NCBI GenBank assembly: GCA_017794945.1
Contig: CP051239.1
Coordinates: forward strand, 1,726,692-1,790,691
Length of the DNA stretch: 64,000 bases
From: Alcanivorax sp.
GTDB lineage: Bacteria > Pseudomonadota > Gammaproteobacteria > Pseudomonadales > Alcanivoracaceae
Direction: 5' to 3'
Below the pieces are notes generated by a model. That model was not told the DNA's origin and made no database searches. It worked only from the letters and a program-made list of their open reading frames with translations. Below are positions 25,749-34,763 of this stretch, one piece after another. A program made the translations under genes and the position numbers. The first letter of the stretch is position 1. The number at the start of each line of letters is the position of its first letter.

Positions 25749-26627
25749 ATGATTTCCGACCAAATGCCCTACCAGAAACACTTCCAGGACGTCGACGGCA
25801 AGCGCATCGCCTATGTGGACGAAGGCGAGGGTGACCCGATTGTGCTGCTGCACGGCAACCCCACCTCTTCGTACCTGTGGCGCAACGTGATTCCGGAGCT
25901 GGTCGGCAGCGGCCGGGTGATCGCGCCGGACCTGATCGGCCAGGGCGATTCGGAAAAGCTGCCGGCCAGCGAAGGCCCGGGCCGTTATGGCTTCCTGACC
26001 GCCTACCATTATCTGAGCGGGTTACTGGCGGCGCTGGGCCTGGACCGGGACGTTACCCTGGTGGTGCACGACTGGGGCAGCGGGCTGGGCTTTCACTGGG
26101 CCAGCCAGCACCCGGACGCGGTCAAGGCGATCGCCTATATGGAAGCCATCGTCATGCCGATGACCTGGGACGACTGGCCGGAATCCGCCCGGGGCATCTT
26201 CCAGGGGTTCCGCTCGGAAAAAGGCGAGGACCTGATTCTCAAGCGCAACAGGTTCGTGGAGGCGGTGCTGCCCGGCTCGGTGCTGCGCGGCCTCACCGAT
26301 GTGGAAATGGCCCACTACCGCCGCCCCTTCGAGCTCGAGGAGGATCGCCGGCCGACCCTCAATTGGCCCCGTGAAATTCCCATCGAAGGCGAGCCCGCGG
26401 AAATGGTCCGGCTGGTGGAACACTACGGCCGCTGGCTAGCGGCCAGCCCGGTGCCCAAGCTGTTCGTGAACGCCGATCCGGGGTCGATTCTGATCGGGCG
26501 CCAGCGGGCATTTTGCCGGAGCTGGCCGAACCAGACCGAAGTCACCGTCAAGGGCAGCCATTTCCTGCAGGAAGACTCGCCGGTGGAGATCGGCCAGGCC
26601 GTGGCCCGCTGGCTGGCGGCGTTATGA
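25749..26627 (+). CDS. Haloalkane dehalogenase (HLD-II type)
   Basis: 292 aa alpha/beta hydrolase. The pentad of the HLD-II subfamily is complete: nucleophile Asp108 and halide-binding Trp109 in [10 protein letters not shown], second halide ligand Asn37 in [14 protein letters not shown], acid Glu132 in YMEAIVMP, base His271 in [11 protein letters not shown]. It splits carbon-halogen bonds of haloalkanes, giving alcohol and halide. The layout follows DhaA/LinB. Such enzymes have been described from Alcanivorax. The start at ATG 25749 follows CGGGAGG. Its last 6 bases overlap the convergent chemoreceptor gene. Confidence 0.92.
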   Translation: MISDQMPYQKHFQDVDGKRIAYVDEGEGDPIVLLHGNPTSSYLWRNVIPELVGSGRVIAPDLIGQGDSEKLPASEGPGRYGFLTAYHYLSGLLAALGLDRDVTLVVHDWGSGLGFHWASQHPDAVKAIAYMEAIVMPMTWDDWPESARGIFQGFRSEKGEDLILKRNRFVEAVLPGSVLRGLTDVEMAHYRRPFELEEDRRPTLNWPREIPIEGEPAEMVRLVEHYGRWLAASPVPKLFVNADPGSILIGRQRAFCRSWPNQTEVTVKGSHFLQEDSPVEIGQAVARWLAAL

Positions 26628-27677
26628 CCCGGCGCGCCGGGCCAGGTCGCACTCGATGACGCCATACCAGCCCAGCCCCCGGTAGGTTTCGTATCCCGGA
26701 GTGAGGGCGAAGGCCACCAGGCGCTCGCCGTCCACGTAGTAGCCCCGTTCCAGGGTGGCGCCGTCCGGTGCCCGGGTATTGAGCGGATAGTGGTCGCCCA
26801 GCGCTCCCTTGCCGGTGGCGTCGGCGATAATACGGTGCTGGGCGTCCAACAGCATGACCCGACAGGCGCCGCGCTCTTCGTCGCTGAGCCCGACCCCTTC
26901 GACCACGTCGTTGGCCTGCGGCGTCCAGTCGAAAAAGATCCCCAACACCCCGAGGGTGTCCCCGTTTTCCTGACCGCCCTCGCGGATCGCGGTGGCATAG
27001 GTCGCCACCGCCGCATCGCCCAGCGCCGGGTTGCGCGCGATGTCGGTGACCGCGAACTCGTCACCGCTGGCGGTGCGCAGGGCCTGCTGAAACCAGGCGC
27101 TGCGCGATACGTCCAGGCCCACGGCGCCCGGGTAGCGATCCGGCCGGCCGTTGGCGATCACCCGGCCCCGGTCGTCGGTGACCCAGAGGTCCAGATACAC
27201 CACGTAGGAGCGCAGGATGGTCGCCAGCCGCTCGCTGGCATGCGTCAGCCCTCCGGCGTCATCCGGGTTGGCGGCGGCGCTAACCAGGGCGCTGTCCGTC
27301 GCCCACCAGCGCACGTCGCAGGAGCGCTCGAACAGATTACGGTCGATGATCTCGATGGCGTTCAGGGACAGGTCCGTGAAGCGCTGGCCCCGGAAGTCGA
27401 TCTGCATTCGACCGCCGGCTTCTTCGATTTCGCTGGTGTGCGCTTCCACCGCGTCGCGGAAATCCGAGGCGATGTGGTTGATCTGCTCGGAGACATGACC
27501 GATTTCCTCGGCGACCACGCCGAAGGCGGCGCCGGCGGTGCCGGCACGTCCGGCTTCGATGCGCGCGTTGAGCGCCAGAATCTTGGTGGTGGTCATGATC
27601 GACTCAATGGCGCCGACCTTGTCGCGGGTCATTTGGGAGATGTCGTAGGCCAGCTTCAGGATGGTGTTGTCTTGCAT
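26622..27677 (-). CDS. Soluble chemoreceptor-like protein with reversed domain order
   Basis: 351 aa from ATG 27677 (AAGGAGCAGGA just upstream; ATG 27698 lacks this). No membrane helix. Residues ~15-70 contain the MCP signalling-tip sequence [33 protein letters not shown]. The sensor follows instead of preceding it: residues ~100-345 look like a double-Cache/PDC fold ([50 protein letters not shown]). The order is opposite to classical receptors. A FliA-type promoter lies 120 bp upstream, supporting a role in chemotaxis. Ligand unknown. Confidence 0.82.
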   Translation of the reverse strand: MQDNTILKLAYDISQMTRDKVGAIESIMTTTKILALNARIEAGRAGTAGAAFGVVAEEIGHVSEQINHIASDFRDAVEAHTSEIEEAGGRMQIDFRGQRFTDLSLNAIEIIDRNLFERSCDVRWWATDSALVSAAANPDDAGGLTHASERLATILRSYVVYLDLWVTDDRGRVIANGRPDRYPGAVGLDVSRSAWFQQALRTASGDEFAVTDIARNPALGDAAVATYATAIREGGQENGDTLGVLGIFFDWTPQANDVVEGVGLSDEERGACRVMLLDAQHRIIADATGKGALGDHYPLNTRAPDGATLERGYYVDGERLVAFALTPGYETYRGLGWYGVIECDLARRAGS

Positions 27678-27783
27678 GTCCTGCTCCTTTTGATGCATTC
27701 ACACTGAGCGCCCGGGGGGCCTGGCGGAGGTTGCAAGAAACAGGCCTAACTTGTTGACTTATAAAGAAAAATAAAAAGTTTAA

Positions 27784-27816
27784 AAGAGGGGTTATCAAAT
27801 TCTATCGGCCCCTCTT
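27784..27816. repeat. Inverted repeat over the FliA-type -10
   Basis: AAGAGGGG (27784-27791) and CCCCTCTT (27809-27816) are perfect 8-base arms around a 17-base loop. It sits in the AT-rich divergent intergenic region and overlaps the -10 of the minus-strand FliA-like promoter, so it could be an operator. Confidence 0.5.
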
Positions 27817-27828
27817 GAGAAAGCTTTA
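27802..27828 (-). promoter_or_regulatory. FliA (sigma-28)-type promoter for the chemoreceptor-like gene
   Basis: On the minus strand TAAAGCTT (27828-27821), 11 bases, then GCCGATAG (27809-27802). The consensus is TAAAGTTT-N11-GCCGATAA, so 7 of 8 match in each box with exact spacing. It reads toward the gene starting at 27677. Confidence 0.7.
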
Positions 27829-27877
27829 GGGGCGCCGCACTTAAACGGGTAAGGCAAGACACGAAAGGAGTGGTGTC

Positions 27878-28237
27878 ATGATGGAACTGATCGAGCTTCA
27901 GGAAGACCACATCGTCGGGCTTCGCATCGACGGCAAGGTGGATAACGAAACGTTCGACCGGGTGCTGGCGGAGATCGAGGACCGGCTCACGCGGCACGAG
28001 AAGATTCGTCTCTATGTGGAGTTGGTGTCCCTGGGCGGCATCGGGCTGGAAGCCCTGTTCAAGGACATGAAGTTCGGCCTCGGCAACTGGCGCCGCTTTG
28101 AACGCGAGGCGGTGGTTTCGGATCGGTCCTGGGTGCATAAAATTGCGTCGGTGACCGATCGGCTGATGCCCTCGGTGGAGGTAAAGGCGTTTCCTCTGGA
28201 GGAAAAGAGCGCCGCGCTGGCCTGGGTCCGGGAGTGA
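27878..28237 (+). CDS. SpoIIAA-like (STAS-fold) protein
   Basis: 119 aa, whole-length SpoIIAA-like fold: MELIELQEDHIVGLRIDGKVDNETFDRVL, KIRLYVELVSLGGIGLEALFKDMKFG and VVSDRSWVHKIASVTDRLMPSVEVKAFP. These small proteins bind lipophilic ligands or partner proteins; the role is unknown. AAGGAG ends seven bases before ATG 27878. It is divergent from the chemoreceptor-like gene and shares its 200-bp AT-rich control region. Confidence 0.82.
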   Translation: MMELIELQEDHIVGLRIDGKVDNETFDRVLAEIEDRLTRHEKIRLYVELVSLGGIGLEALFKDMKFGLGNWRRFEREAVVSDRSWVHKIASVTDRLMPSVEVKAFPLEEKSAALAWVRE

Positions 28238-28279
28238 CCGGGCCCGGCATGCCGGACATGACCGGGCCCGGCATGCCGG
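28235..28279. repeat. Tandem 24-bp palindromic repeat before cspA-like gene
   Basis: A 21-base unit beginning TGACCGGGCCCGGCATGCC occurs at 28235-28255 and again at 28259-28279. Each unit is itself self-complementary (CCGGGCCCGG, GGCATGCC). It overlaps the stop of the SpoIIAA-like gene and precedes the cold-shock promoter; it may act as a terminator or a regulatory site. Confidence 0.6.
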
Positions 28280-28295
28280 GCGGAGCGAAATAGTT

Positions 28296-28323
28296 TTGAC
28301 AGGCGCCGGAAGCCGTGTATCCT
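28296..28323 (+). promoter_or_regulatory. Promoter of the cold-shock gene
   Basis: TTGACA at 28296-28301, a 16-base spacer, and TATCCT at 28318-28323: a strong sigma-70 promoter. It leaves a leader of about 150 bases before ATG 28479, which is the usual length for thermosensing cspA leaders. Confidence 0.7.
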
Positions 28324-28329
28324 TGGTCC

Positions 28330-28478
28330 CAGCTTGAAAGTATGCACGTATTTATGAATCCCTGTTCGATGCCCTACCAGTTAGCGTTCGTCCTGACCTT
28401 CATAAGTAACCGTAAGACTTCCAGCACAACCGGCCCCAAGCGGGCTTCCATTACTTTCTGAATGATCAGGAGACTATT
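28330..28478 (+). ncRNA. Long 5' leader of the cold-shock gene
   Basis: About 150 bases between the predicted transcription start and the start codon, with no reading frame. In cspA the leader folds differently at low temperature and exposes the ribosome site. Here AGGAG (about nine bases before ATG) is available. That this leader switches with temperature is inference from length and gene identity. Confidence 0.45.
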
Positions 28479-28685
28479 ATGTCCACTACCACCGGTACCG
28501 TTAAGTGGTTCAACGAAGCTAAAGGTTTTGGTTTTATCGAGCAGGAAAACGGCCCTGACGTGTTCGCACACTTCAGCGCTATCCAGGGCTCAGGCTTCAA
28601 AACCCTGGCCGAAGGCCAGCGCGTTGAGTTCACTGTAACTCAGGGCCAGAAGGGTCCTCAGGCAGAGAACATCGTCGCTCTCTAA
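28479..28685 (+). CDS. Cold-shock protein, CspA family
   Basis: 68 aa, one cold-shock domain. RNP-1 KGFGFIEQ and RNP-2 VFAHFSAI are intact, and the N-terminus [15 protein letters not shown] is canonical. It binds single-stranded RNA and DNA and melts RNA structure; it may be cold-induced or constitutive. The base composition is nearer 55% G+C, which is usual for highly expressed csp genes. A strong terminator follows. Confidence 0.95.
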   Translation: MSTTTGTVKWFNEAKGFGFIEQENGPDVFAHFSAIQGSGFKTLAEGQRVEFTVTQGQKGPQAENIVAL

Positions 28686-28728
28686 AGCGATGTGAAAATC
28701 GCCCGCGCTTCACCGCGCCGGGCAAGAA

Positions 28729-28757
28729 AAGCGGGGCCTTCGGGCCCCGCTTTTTTT
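28729..28757 (+). terminator. Intrinsic terminator of the cold-shock gene
   Basis: AAGCGGGGCC-TTCG-GGCCCCGCTT closed by a UUCG-type tetraloop and followed by TTTTTTT. Confidence 0.92.
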
Positions 28758-28855
28758 ATGCCCGCTTTTCGCGAGCCGCCACCTGCCCTCCACGGCTCTT
28801 GTCGTCACGCCGGGAATCTGTATAAGGAAAGAAGGTTTTCTCGGACGGGGGCGCC

Positions 28856-29953
28856 ATGATCGGTGACCGTGAAGTGATACTGTTCCAGGACCCGCGCATG
28901 CTGGATCATCGGCCGGACCCGGACGCCGCCTTTCTGCCCGGCCGGCTGGACCGGCGGGTGCGGGAAATCCTGTCCGGCCTGGGCGCCAAATGGAGCTACC
29001 CGGAGCACCCGGGCCGGCTCACCGCCGTGCTTGATCTGCTTGAGCGCGAGCCGGTGCCCGGGGTGCGCCTCGAGGCGGGCCGCGTGGCCACGCGGGCCGA
29101 GCTGGCCAGGGTGCACACCACCTCCTATCTGGACGGGATTTACGCCATGCGTGGCGAGAACGCCTGGCTGGATATGGACACCACCGCGGTGTCGCCGGGC
29201 AGCGTGGAGGCCGCCGAGGTGGCCGCCGGCACGGCGATCGCGGCGGTGGAAGCGGCGGTCGCCGGGCGCGCCGGGGGCGCTTTTGCCCTGGTGCGGCCGC
29301 CGGGCCATCACGCGGAGTCCGTTCGTGCCCGGGGGTTCTGTCTTTTCAATAACGTGGCGGTGGCGGCGGCTCATGCTCAGGCGGCATTGGGTTGCCGGCG
29401 GGTGTTGATCGTGGACTGGGACGCCCACCACGGCAACGGCACACAGGAAATTTTCTGGGCCGATCCGGACGTTCTGTTTTTTGATACCCATCGCGCGGCG
29501 CCGTTTTATCCCGGCTCCGGATCACTGTCGGAAGTGGGCGGCGGTCTGGGGGAAGGCTACACGGTGAATGTGCCGCTGCCGGGCGGCACCGGCGATATGG
29601 CCATGCTGAAGGCGTTCCGGGAAATCCTCGTGCCGGCGGCGGACGCCTTCCGGCCGGAGCTGGTGCTGGTCTCCGCCGGTTTCGACGCGCACCGTTTCGA
29701 TCTGGCCATGAACGTCAGTTACGAGGGTTTCGCCTCCATGACCGGCATCGTCCGGGAGATCGCCGACCGCCATTGCCAAGGGCGGCTGGCGATGGTGCTG
29801 GAAGGGGGCTACCACACCGAATCCCTGGCCCGGGGCGTGCACGCCACCCTGGAAGTGATGGCCGGCGCCGAGCCGGTGGACCCCTGGGCGCCGGGGATCA
29901 ACGAAGTGGAGCAAGCCGCCGAATTCCATCGCGACGCCTTCCGGGACGACTAG
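28856..29953 (+). CDS. Histone-deacetylase family amidohydrolase
   Basis: 365 aa, class II HDAC-like (HDAC6/acetylpolyamine amidohydrolase group). Catalytic His151-His152 in RPPGHHAE; zinc ligands Asp189 and His191 in [11 protein letters not shown] and Asp277 in [10 protein letters not shown]; the Gly-Gly-Tyr near the C-terminus ([11 protein letters not shown]) supplies the transition-state Tyr. Bacterial members deacetylate polyamines, acetoin-pathway factors or lysine side chains; the substrate here is open. Convergent with the next gene, three bases apart. Confidence 0.9.
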   Translation: MIGDREVILFQDPRMLDHRPDPDAAFLPGRLDRRVREILSGLGAKWSYPEHPGRLTAVLDLLEREPVPGVRLEAGRVATRAELARVHTTSYLDGIYAMRGENAWLDMDTTAVSPGSVEAAEVAAGTAIAAVEAAVAGRAGGAFALVRPPGHHAESVRARGFCLFNNVAVAAAHAQAALGCRRVLIVDWDAHHGNGTQEIFWADPDVLFFDTHRAAPFYPGSGSLSEVGGGLGEGYTVNVPLPGGTGDMAMLKAFREILVPAADAFRPELVLVSAGFDAHRFDLAMNVSYEGFASMTGIVREIADRHCQGRLAMVLEGGYHTESLARGVHATLEVMAGAEPVDPWAPGINEVEQAAEFHRDAFRDD

Positions 29954-29956
29954 ACT

Positions 29957-31930
29957 CTAGCGTTCCAGCGCCCAGCTGCCGCGCGCCAGTGCCTCGACTT
30001 CCGCCACGTCCTCCGCCGGCACGCCGGCGGGATCGATGTGCTCGAGCGGGTCGTAGTGGAAGATGTACAGACGTGAGACGAACTCGGCCACCGGCAGGGA
30101 GGATTCGCCGAAGCGCTCACCGCGCCCTTCGGTGGACACCTTCACCCCATTGCCCAGGTCCTGCCCGGAATCGTTGTTGGGGTTGTAGAAGTACACCCGC
30201 ATCACGTCGTCCTGGTCGAGGGTCACCCGCTGTATGGTGATGGCGTGCCAGCCGACGAAGCGGGCGGCGCTGTCGGTCACCGCCAGACCCACCGGCTGCG
30301 GGTAGATCAACGGCTGGTTGCCGTTGTGCAGCGGGTGGTAGCAGGCGTAGAAGTAACGCACGAACGCTTCATAGTCACTGAGATGGCCGGTGGGCAGGTC
30401 CACCGCCAGTTTGAACCCGCGACCCACCCACCAGCCGTGGAATTCCGGATTGATCCAGCGGTGCGGGTCATCCCCCCGGTCCGCGCACAGCGCGCCCATG
30501 GCGTGGTAGATGCGATCCAGATGAGGCACCAGCACCGCCGACACCGCGTCCACATCCAGCGGCGCGATGGCCGGGGTGGTCAGCGCCAGCTCCTTGGAGG
30601 AAAGCCGCTGGCCCTCGAAGTGCATCACCAGGTCGTCGTCGCGGGTCGCCCAGACGATCATCTGCAGCAGGTAATCCGGGTCGTTGTAGGCCCACATGGA
30701 AATCGCCCGCGCCGACTGGCAGGTGGGGTTGTTGCCCTGGCCGACGCCCAACGGCAGGCCGAGCACGCCGAGCACGCCGGCGATCAGCTGCACCTTGGCG
30801 GGCCGGATGTCACCCAGCGCCTGGACGATGGCGGCGTCGGCGTTGGCGCTCAGGGTCTGGCCCAGTTGCCGCCACAGCGCCGGCGCCACCGGCGGCGCGA
30901 ACAACACGCCCCGTTCCAGCATCAGCGCCAGCCCGTAGGCGGCCTGGGCGGTTTCCGGAAACACCGATGCCTTGATCAGCGCGTAGACCAGGTCCTGGTA
31001 ACAAAGCAGGGCGTCGCGGCCGGTGGCGCTCAGCCCCAGGGCGGCGCTCACCAGGTCGGTGGACTGGGACACGGCGAAGCGCAGGAACACCGGTTGATAC
31101 GCCGACACCAGGCCGGTGTCGTGCATGGCGCGGGCGAAGCCGCTGGCTTCCTGTTGCAGCGCCTGATTGTCCATGCCCTGCAACCGCTCGGCGTAGACCT
31201 CCAGCCCCGGGTCTTCCACGGACGCCTGGGTGGGGCCGAACAGGGCGCTCACCAAACGGTCCGCGCCGCGGCTGTTGGATAGGGTGATCGACGGGTTGTA
31301 GAGGCAGGCGGCGATCTGCGTGATCATCGCTTTGAGGTGGTCCACCCGTACCGGCCGCTGGGCCAGAATCCGCCAGATTTCCTCGATCAGCCGGTCGATG
31401 ATGTTGTCGTAACCGATGCGCGACACCAGCAGTTGCAGCACGCCGCGCACCGCCACCGCCATGCGCCCCTGGCGCACGCGGATCGCTTCGCCACCGGTCT
31501 CGAACAGCAGGTCCAGATTCAGCGCCAGCACCTGGGCCAGATAATGGTGCGCCTGTTCGGCGGACAGGGCGTCGTGGGGCAGCTCGCCCTGGGCCACCGC
31601 CAGCAGGCGCAATTCGCTGAGGGCTTCCAGGCTGATGTCGTCCGGGGCACCCAGACGCAGGGTCTGAACGGTGATGTCCGCCTGCAGAATCTCCGGGTGG
31701 GCCCAGTCGGTGCCGGAAAACAGGCCCGAGTGTTCGATCGCCGTGGCGCGCTGATACAGCTGCTCGGCGCCCTGGGGCTGGCACAACAGGCGACCGGCCA
31801 GTTGCAGGACCTTGCCGGTGTGCAGTGTCTTGGCGAAACGGCTGGCCTGGCTCACCTGTTCCAGGGCCTGGTCGAAGCGTGCCGCCAGGTCCGGTGTGGC
31901 GTCGTCGTGCTGCGTATCGCTGGTACTCAT
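29957..31930 (-). CDS. Uncharacterised 657-aa protein with papain-like Cys/His/Asn signature
   Basis: I do not recognise the family. No signal peptide or membrane helix. Residues ~1-390 are helical and alanine/leucine-rich. The C-terminal third holds GQGNNPTCQSARAISMW (Gln398 six residues before Cys404, as Gln19 and Cys25 in papain), then FVGWHAITIQRV (His562) and VYFYNPNNDSG (Asn583/Asn585). The order Gln-Cys-His-Asn and the spacing match papain/calpain-type cysteine peptidases, and RYFYACYHPLHNGNQPLIYP lies between. A peptidase, deamidase or transglutaminase is possible. The gene stands alone between convergent HDAC and divergent ATP-grasp genes. Confidence 0.6.
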   Translation of the reverse strand: MSTSDTQHDDATPDLAARFDQALEQVSQASRFAKTLHTGKVLQLAGRLLCQPQGAEQLYQRATAIEHSGLFSGTDWAHPEILQADITVQTLRLGAPDDISLEALSELRLLAVAQGELPHDALSAEQAHHYLAQVLALNLDLLFETGGEAIRVRQGRMAVAVRGVLQLLVSRIGYDNIIDRLIEEIWRILAQRPVRVDHLKAMITQIAACLYNPSITLSNSRGADRLVSALFGPTQASVEDPGLEVYAERLQGMDNQALQQEASGFARAMHDTGLVSAYQPVFLRFAVSQSTDLVSAALGLSATGRDALLCYQDLVYALIKASVFPETAQAAYGLALMLERGVLFAPPVAPALWRQLGQTLSANADAAIVQALGDIRPAKVQLIAGVLGVLGLPLGVGQGNNPTCQSARAISMWAYNDPDYLLQMIVWATRDDDLVMHFEGQRLSSKELALTTPAIAPLDVDAVSAVLVPHLDRIYHAMGALCADRGDDPHRWINPEFHGWWVGRGFKLAVDLPTGHLSDYEAFVRYFYACYHPLHNGNQPLIYPQPVGLAVTDSAARFVGWHAITIQRVTLDQDDVMRVYFYNPNNDSGQDLGNGVKVSTEGRGERFGESSLPVAEFVSRLYIFHYDPLEHIDPAGVPAEDVAEVEALARGSWALER

Positions 31931-32141
31931 GATATCCCCGGGTCGGGCTCGTTTGCCGCCGGTCGGGCGGCCCGCGTGACACTATACCCCAAGATGAACC
32001 CGGAGCCCTTGACGCGGCAAGCGCTGCGTTCTGCTACTCTGTGAAAAGGGTCAACGACCCGGTGTGCAAGGACGCCGCGCCGAACCCCGCGGTGGCATGC
32101 CGCCCTCCTCTCCACGGTCGGCCCGAAACAAGGAGATGATC

Positions 32142-33371
32142 ATGACGGCCAAGAAAGATCCGCAAAAAGGTTACGTGGCCCTGCTGGGCTGGAGCCTGAA
32201 CGCCATCGAAGCACTGGAGAAGTTCGACCGCCGTTTTCTGGTAGTGGCGCCGGACTGGGCCCGTGCGTTCGCCGAAGAGCACGACATTCCTTTTATGAGC
32301 TGGGACTTTGAACGGCTCAACGACCGCTCCATGGAAATCGCCGAGAAGCTGCAGGCGGAAGGCGTCGATGTGGCGATCCCGTTGTTCGAGGAGACGGTGG
32401 AATGGGCCGGGGCGATCAACTCGGTGCTGATGGACAATCCGCGTTTGTACGGCCAGTCGGTCCTGTTCCGCGACAAGGCCCTGATGAAACGGCGCGCGCA
32501 ACTGGGCGGCATTCGCGTGGGTATTTTCGAAGAGGCCCACGACCGCGAAGACGTGATCCGCTTTCTGAAACGGGTGAATCAGACGCTGCTGAAACTGGAC
32601 GGCGATCCGAACGATCCGATTCACCTGAAAGCGTTCGACAAGGCCGGCTGTCTCGGCCACCGCGTGATCCGCACGCCGGACGAAGTGGATACCATCCCCG
32701 ACGAGGAATTCCCGGTGCTGATGGAAAGCCATCTGGATGGCTGGGAATTCGCCGTGGAGGCCTGGATCCACGACGGCAAGATCCGCTTCCTGAATATTTC
32801 CGAGTACGTGACACTGGGCTATTCCGTGTTCGTGCCCGCCACCCCGGATCTGGAAAGCTGGCGTCCGCGCATCGAACAGGAAATCGAGAAGCTGATCAAA
32901 ACCTTTGATCTGAAGTCCGGTTTTATCCACCCGGAATACTTCGTCACCAGCGACGGCACCATGTACTTCGGTGAAGTGGCGTATCGTCCGCCGGGCTTCA
33001 AGGTGTTCGAGCTGCTGGAAAAGGTGTACGGCTTCAACGCCTACCAGGCCATGGTGCTGGTGTTCGACCCGAAAACCACCGAGCAGGAGATTGTCGATTT
33101 CTTCCCCAGGGAAGTGGTCGACGCCAAAGGGCACGCCGGTTGTTTCGGGGTTTACCCGCGCCGTCGCGTGGTCAGCCAGCTGGAGATCCCGGAAGAAACC
33201 CTGGAGCACCCGTACTTCGATTTCCACGAGCTCACCGCGCCGCTGGAAGAAACCGTTACCAAACGCACCGCCTTCGGCACCCACTGGGGCCTGGTGTATT
33301 TCCACGGCGACGACCCCTACCAGCTTCGCGATCTGCTCAAGCACCAGGAAGACCTGGATTTCTATATCTAA
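32142..33371 (+). CDS. ATP-grasp family enzyme
   Basis: 409 aa from ATG 32142, six bases after AAGGAG; ATG 32136 lies inside that ribosome site. N-terminal pre-ATP-grasp fold (YVALLGWSLNAIEALEKFDRRFLVVAPD), then the ATP-grasp core: RDKALMKRRAQLGGIRV, FPVLMESHLDGWEFAVEAWIHDGKIRF and the metal-binding TMYFGEVAYRPPG (Glu...Arg). ATP-grasp enzymes join a carboxylate to an amine or thiol through an acyl phosphate. Substrates are unknown. A PLP aminotransferase follows by 71 bp; the two may act in one small pathway. Confidence 0.82.
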   Translation: MTAKKDPQKGYVALLGWSLNAIEALEKFDRRFLVVAPDWARAFAEEHDIPFMSWDFERLNDRSMEIAEKLQAEGVDVAIPLFEETVEWAGAINSVLMDNPRLYGQSVLFRDKALMKRRAQLGGIRVGIFEEAHDREDVIRFLKRVNQTLLKLDGDPNDPIHLKAFDKAGCLGHRVIRTPDEVDTIPDEEFPVLMESHLDGWEFAVEAWIHDGKIRFLNISEYVTLGYSVFVPATPDLESWRPRIEQEIEKLIKTFDLKSGFIHPEYFVTSDGTMYFGEVAYRPPGFKVFELLEKVYGFNAYQAMVLVFDPKTTEQEIVDFFPREVVDAKGHAGCFGVYPRRRVVSQLEIPEETLEHPYFDFHELTAPLEETVTKRTAFGTHWGLVYFHGDDPYQLRDLLKHQEDLDFYI

Positions 33372-33442
33372 TAAGCGCTTTCATCCGCGCCTAAAGGCGG
33401 TATCGTCGGGGTTTGTGTTTCTTCAGCCAGAAGGCCCCGACG

Positions 33443-34750
33443 ATGACCGCGGAGTTCCACCCCAGCGTTAACCTCAACCTCAATGTCCGTGGCCTGGGGG
33501 TGTCCGCCACCCTCGCCATCAACGAACTCAGCAACGAACTGCTCGCTCAGGGGCGCCCGGTGTTCAAGCTGGGCCTGGGGCAGTCGCCGTTTCCGGTACC
33601 GGCCTCCGTGGTCGGCGCCCTGCGCGAGCACGCCGCCGCCAAGGATTACCTGCCGGTGCTGGGGCTGCCGGCCCTGCGCCGGGCCGTGGCCGGCTACTGG
33701 CAGCGCTGGCAGGGCGTGTCGTTTTCACCGGACAACATCATGATCGGCCCCGGTTCCAAGGAGCTGATGTTCATTCTGCAGTTGGTCTACTACGGCGACC
33801 TGGTGATCCCCACGCCCAGCTGGGTGTCCTACGCCCCGCAGGCGCGCCTCATCGGGCGCCAGGTGCACTGGCTGCCGACCACCCGCGCCAACCGCTGGAA
33901 GCCCACCGCCGAAGCGCTGGATACCCTTTGCGCCCGGGATCCGGGGCGCCCGCGTCTGGTGATCCTCAACTCCCCGGCCAATCCCCACGGTTATGGCTTC
34001 GACGAGCAGGAGCTGCGGGCGCTGGCCGAGGTGGCCCGGCGCCACCGTCTGATTCTGCTCAGCGACGAGATTTACGGTGAGCTGGACTACCGGGGGGCGC
34101 ATCAGTCCATCTCCCGCTACTACCCGGAGGGCACCATCGTCAGTAGCGGCCTGAGTAAATGGTGCGGCGCCGGTGGCTGGCGGCTGGGTACCTTCGCCTT
34201 TCCGGACAACCTGCACTGGTTGCGCCAGGCCATGGCCACGGTGGCCAGCGAAACCTACACCTCGGTGGCGGCGCCCATCCAGCACGCGGCGATCACCGCC
34301 TTCCAGGGCGGCACCGAGTTGGAGGATTACCTGTTCCAGTCCCGCCGCATTCTGGCCGCGCTGGCCGGGCATCATGTGGCGGCCCTGCGTGACGCCGGGG
34401 TGGAGCTGGAGATGCCTGACGGCGCGTTTTATCTGTTTCCCGACTTTTCGCCGCTGGCGGCGCGGCTGGCCGGCCGGGGCATCCGCGACAGCGGCACCCT
34501 GTGCGAGCGGCTGCTGGAAGAGACCGGCGTGGCGACGCTGCTCGGCGAAGCCTTCGGGCGGCCGGCGGAGGAGCTGACGCTGCGGCTGGCGTTCGTCGAC
34601 TTCGACGGCGAGCAGGCGCTGGCCGCCGCCGCGCGGGAAGCCCGCGACCGCCCCCTGGACGACGCCTTTCTGCGTCGTCACTGCGGCCGATGTGTCAGCG
34701 CCGTGGAAAAGATGGCCGCCTGGGTGGCTGGCGAGGCGACACCGCGGTAA
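33443..34750 (+). CDS. PLP-dependent aminotransferase, class I/II
   Basis: 435 aa from ATG 33443, with AAGG a few bases upstream; the longer frame to 33413 is unlikely. Fold-type I features: LGLGQSPFPVPASV, PTPSWVSY, NSPANPHG, LLSDEIYGELDY, and the PLP lysine in SSGLSKWCGAGGWRLG; Arg near the C-terminus in LTLRLAFVDFDG. It transfers amino groups between an amino acid and a keto acid. It lies downstream of the ATP-grasp gene on the same strand, probably co-transcribed. The tail after the FDG motif (HCGRCVSAVEKMAAW) is an unusual extension. Confidence 0.85.
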   Translation: MTAEFHPSVNLNLNVRGLGVSATLAINELSNELLAQGRPVFKLGLGQSPFPVPASVVGALREHAAAKDYLPVLGLPALRRAVAGYWQRWQGVSFSPDNIMIGPGSKELMFILQLVYYGDLVIPTPSWVSYAPQARLIGRQVHWLPTTRANRWKPTAEALDTLCARDPGRPRLVILNSPANPHGYGFDEQELRALAEVARRHRLILLSDEIYGELDYRGAHQSISRYYPEGTIVSSGLSKWCGAGGWRLGTFAFPDNLHWLRQAMATVASETYTSVAAPIQHAAITAFQGGTELEDYLFQSRRILAALAGHHVAALRDAGVELEMPDGAFYLFPDFSPLAARLAGRGIRDSGTLCERLLEETGVATLLGEAFGRPAEELTLRLAFVDFDGEQALAAAAREARDRPLDDAFLRRHCGRCVSAVEKMAAWVAGEATPR

Positions 34751-34763
34751 CCGGCGCCGCCGG

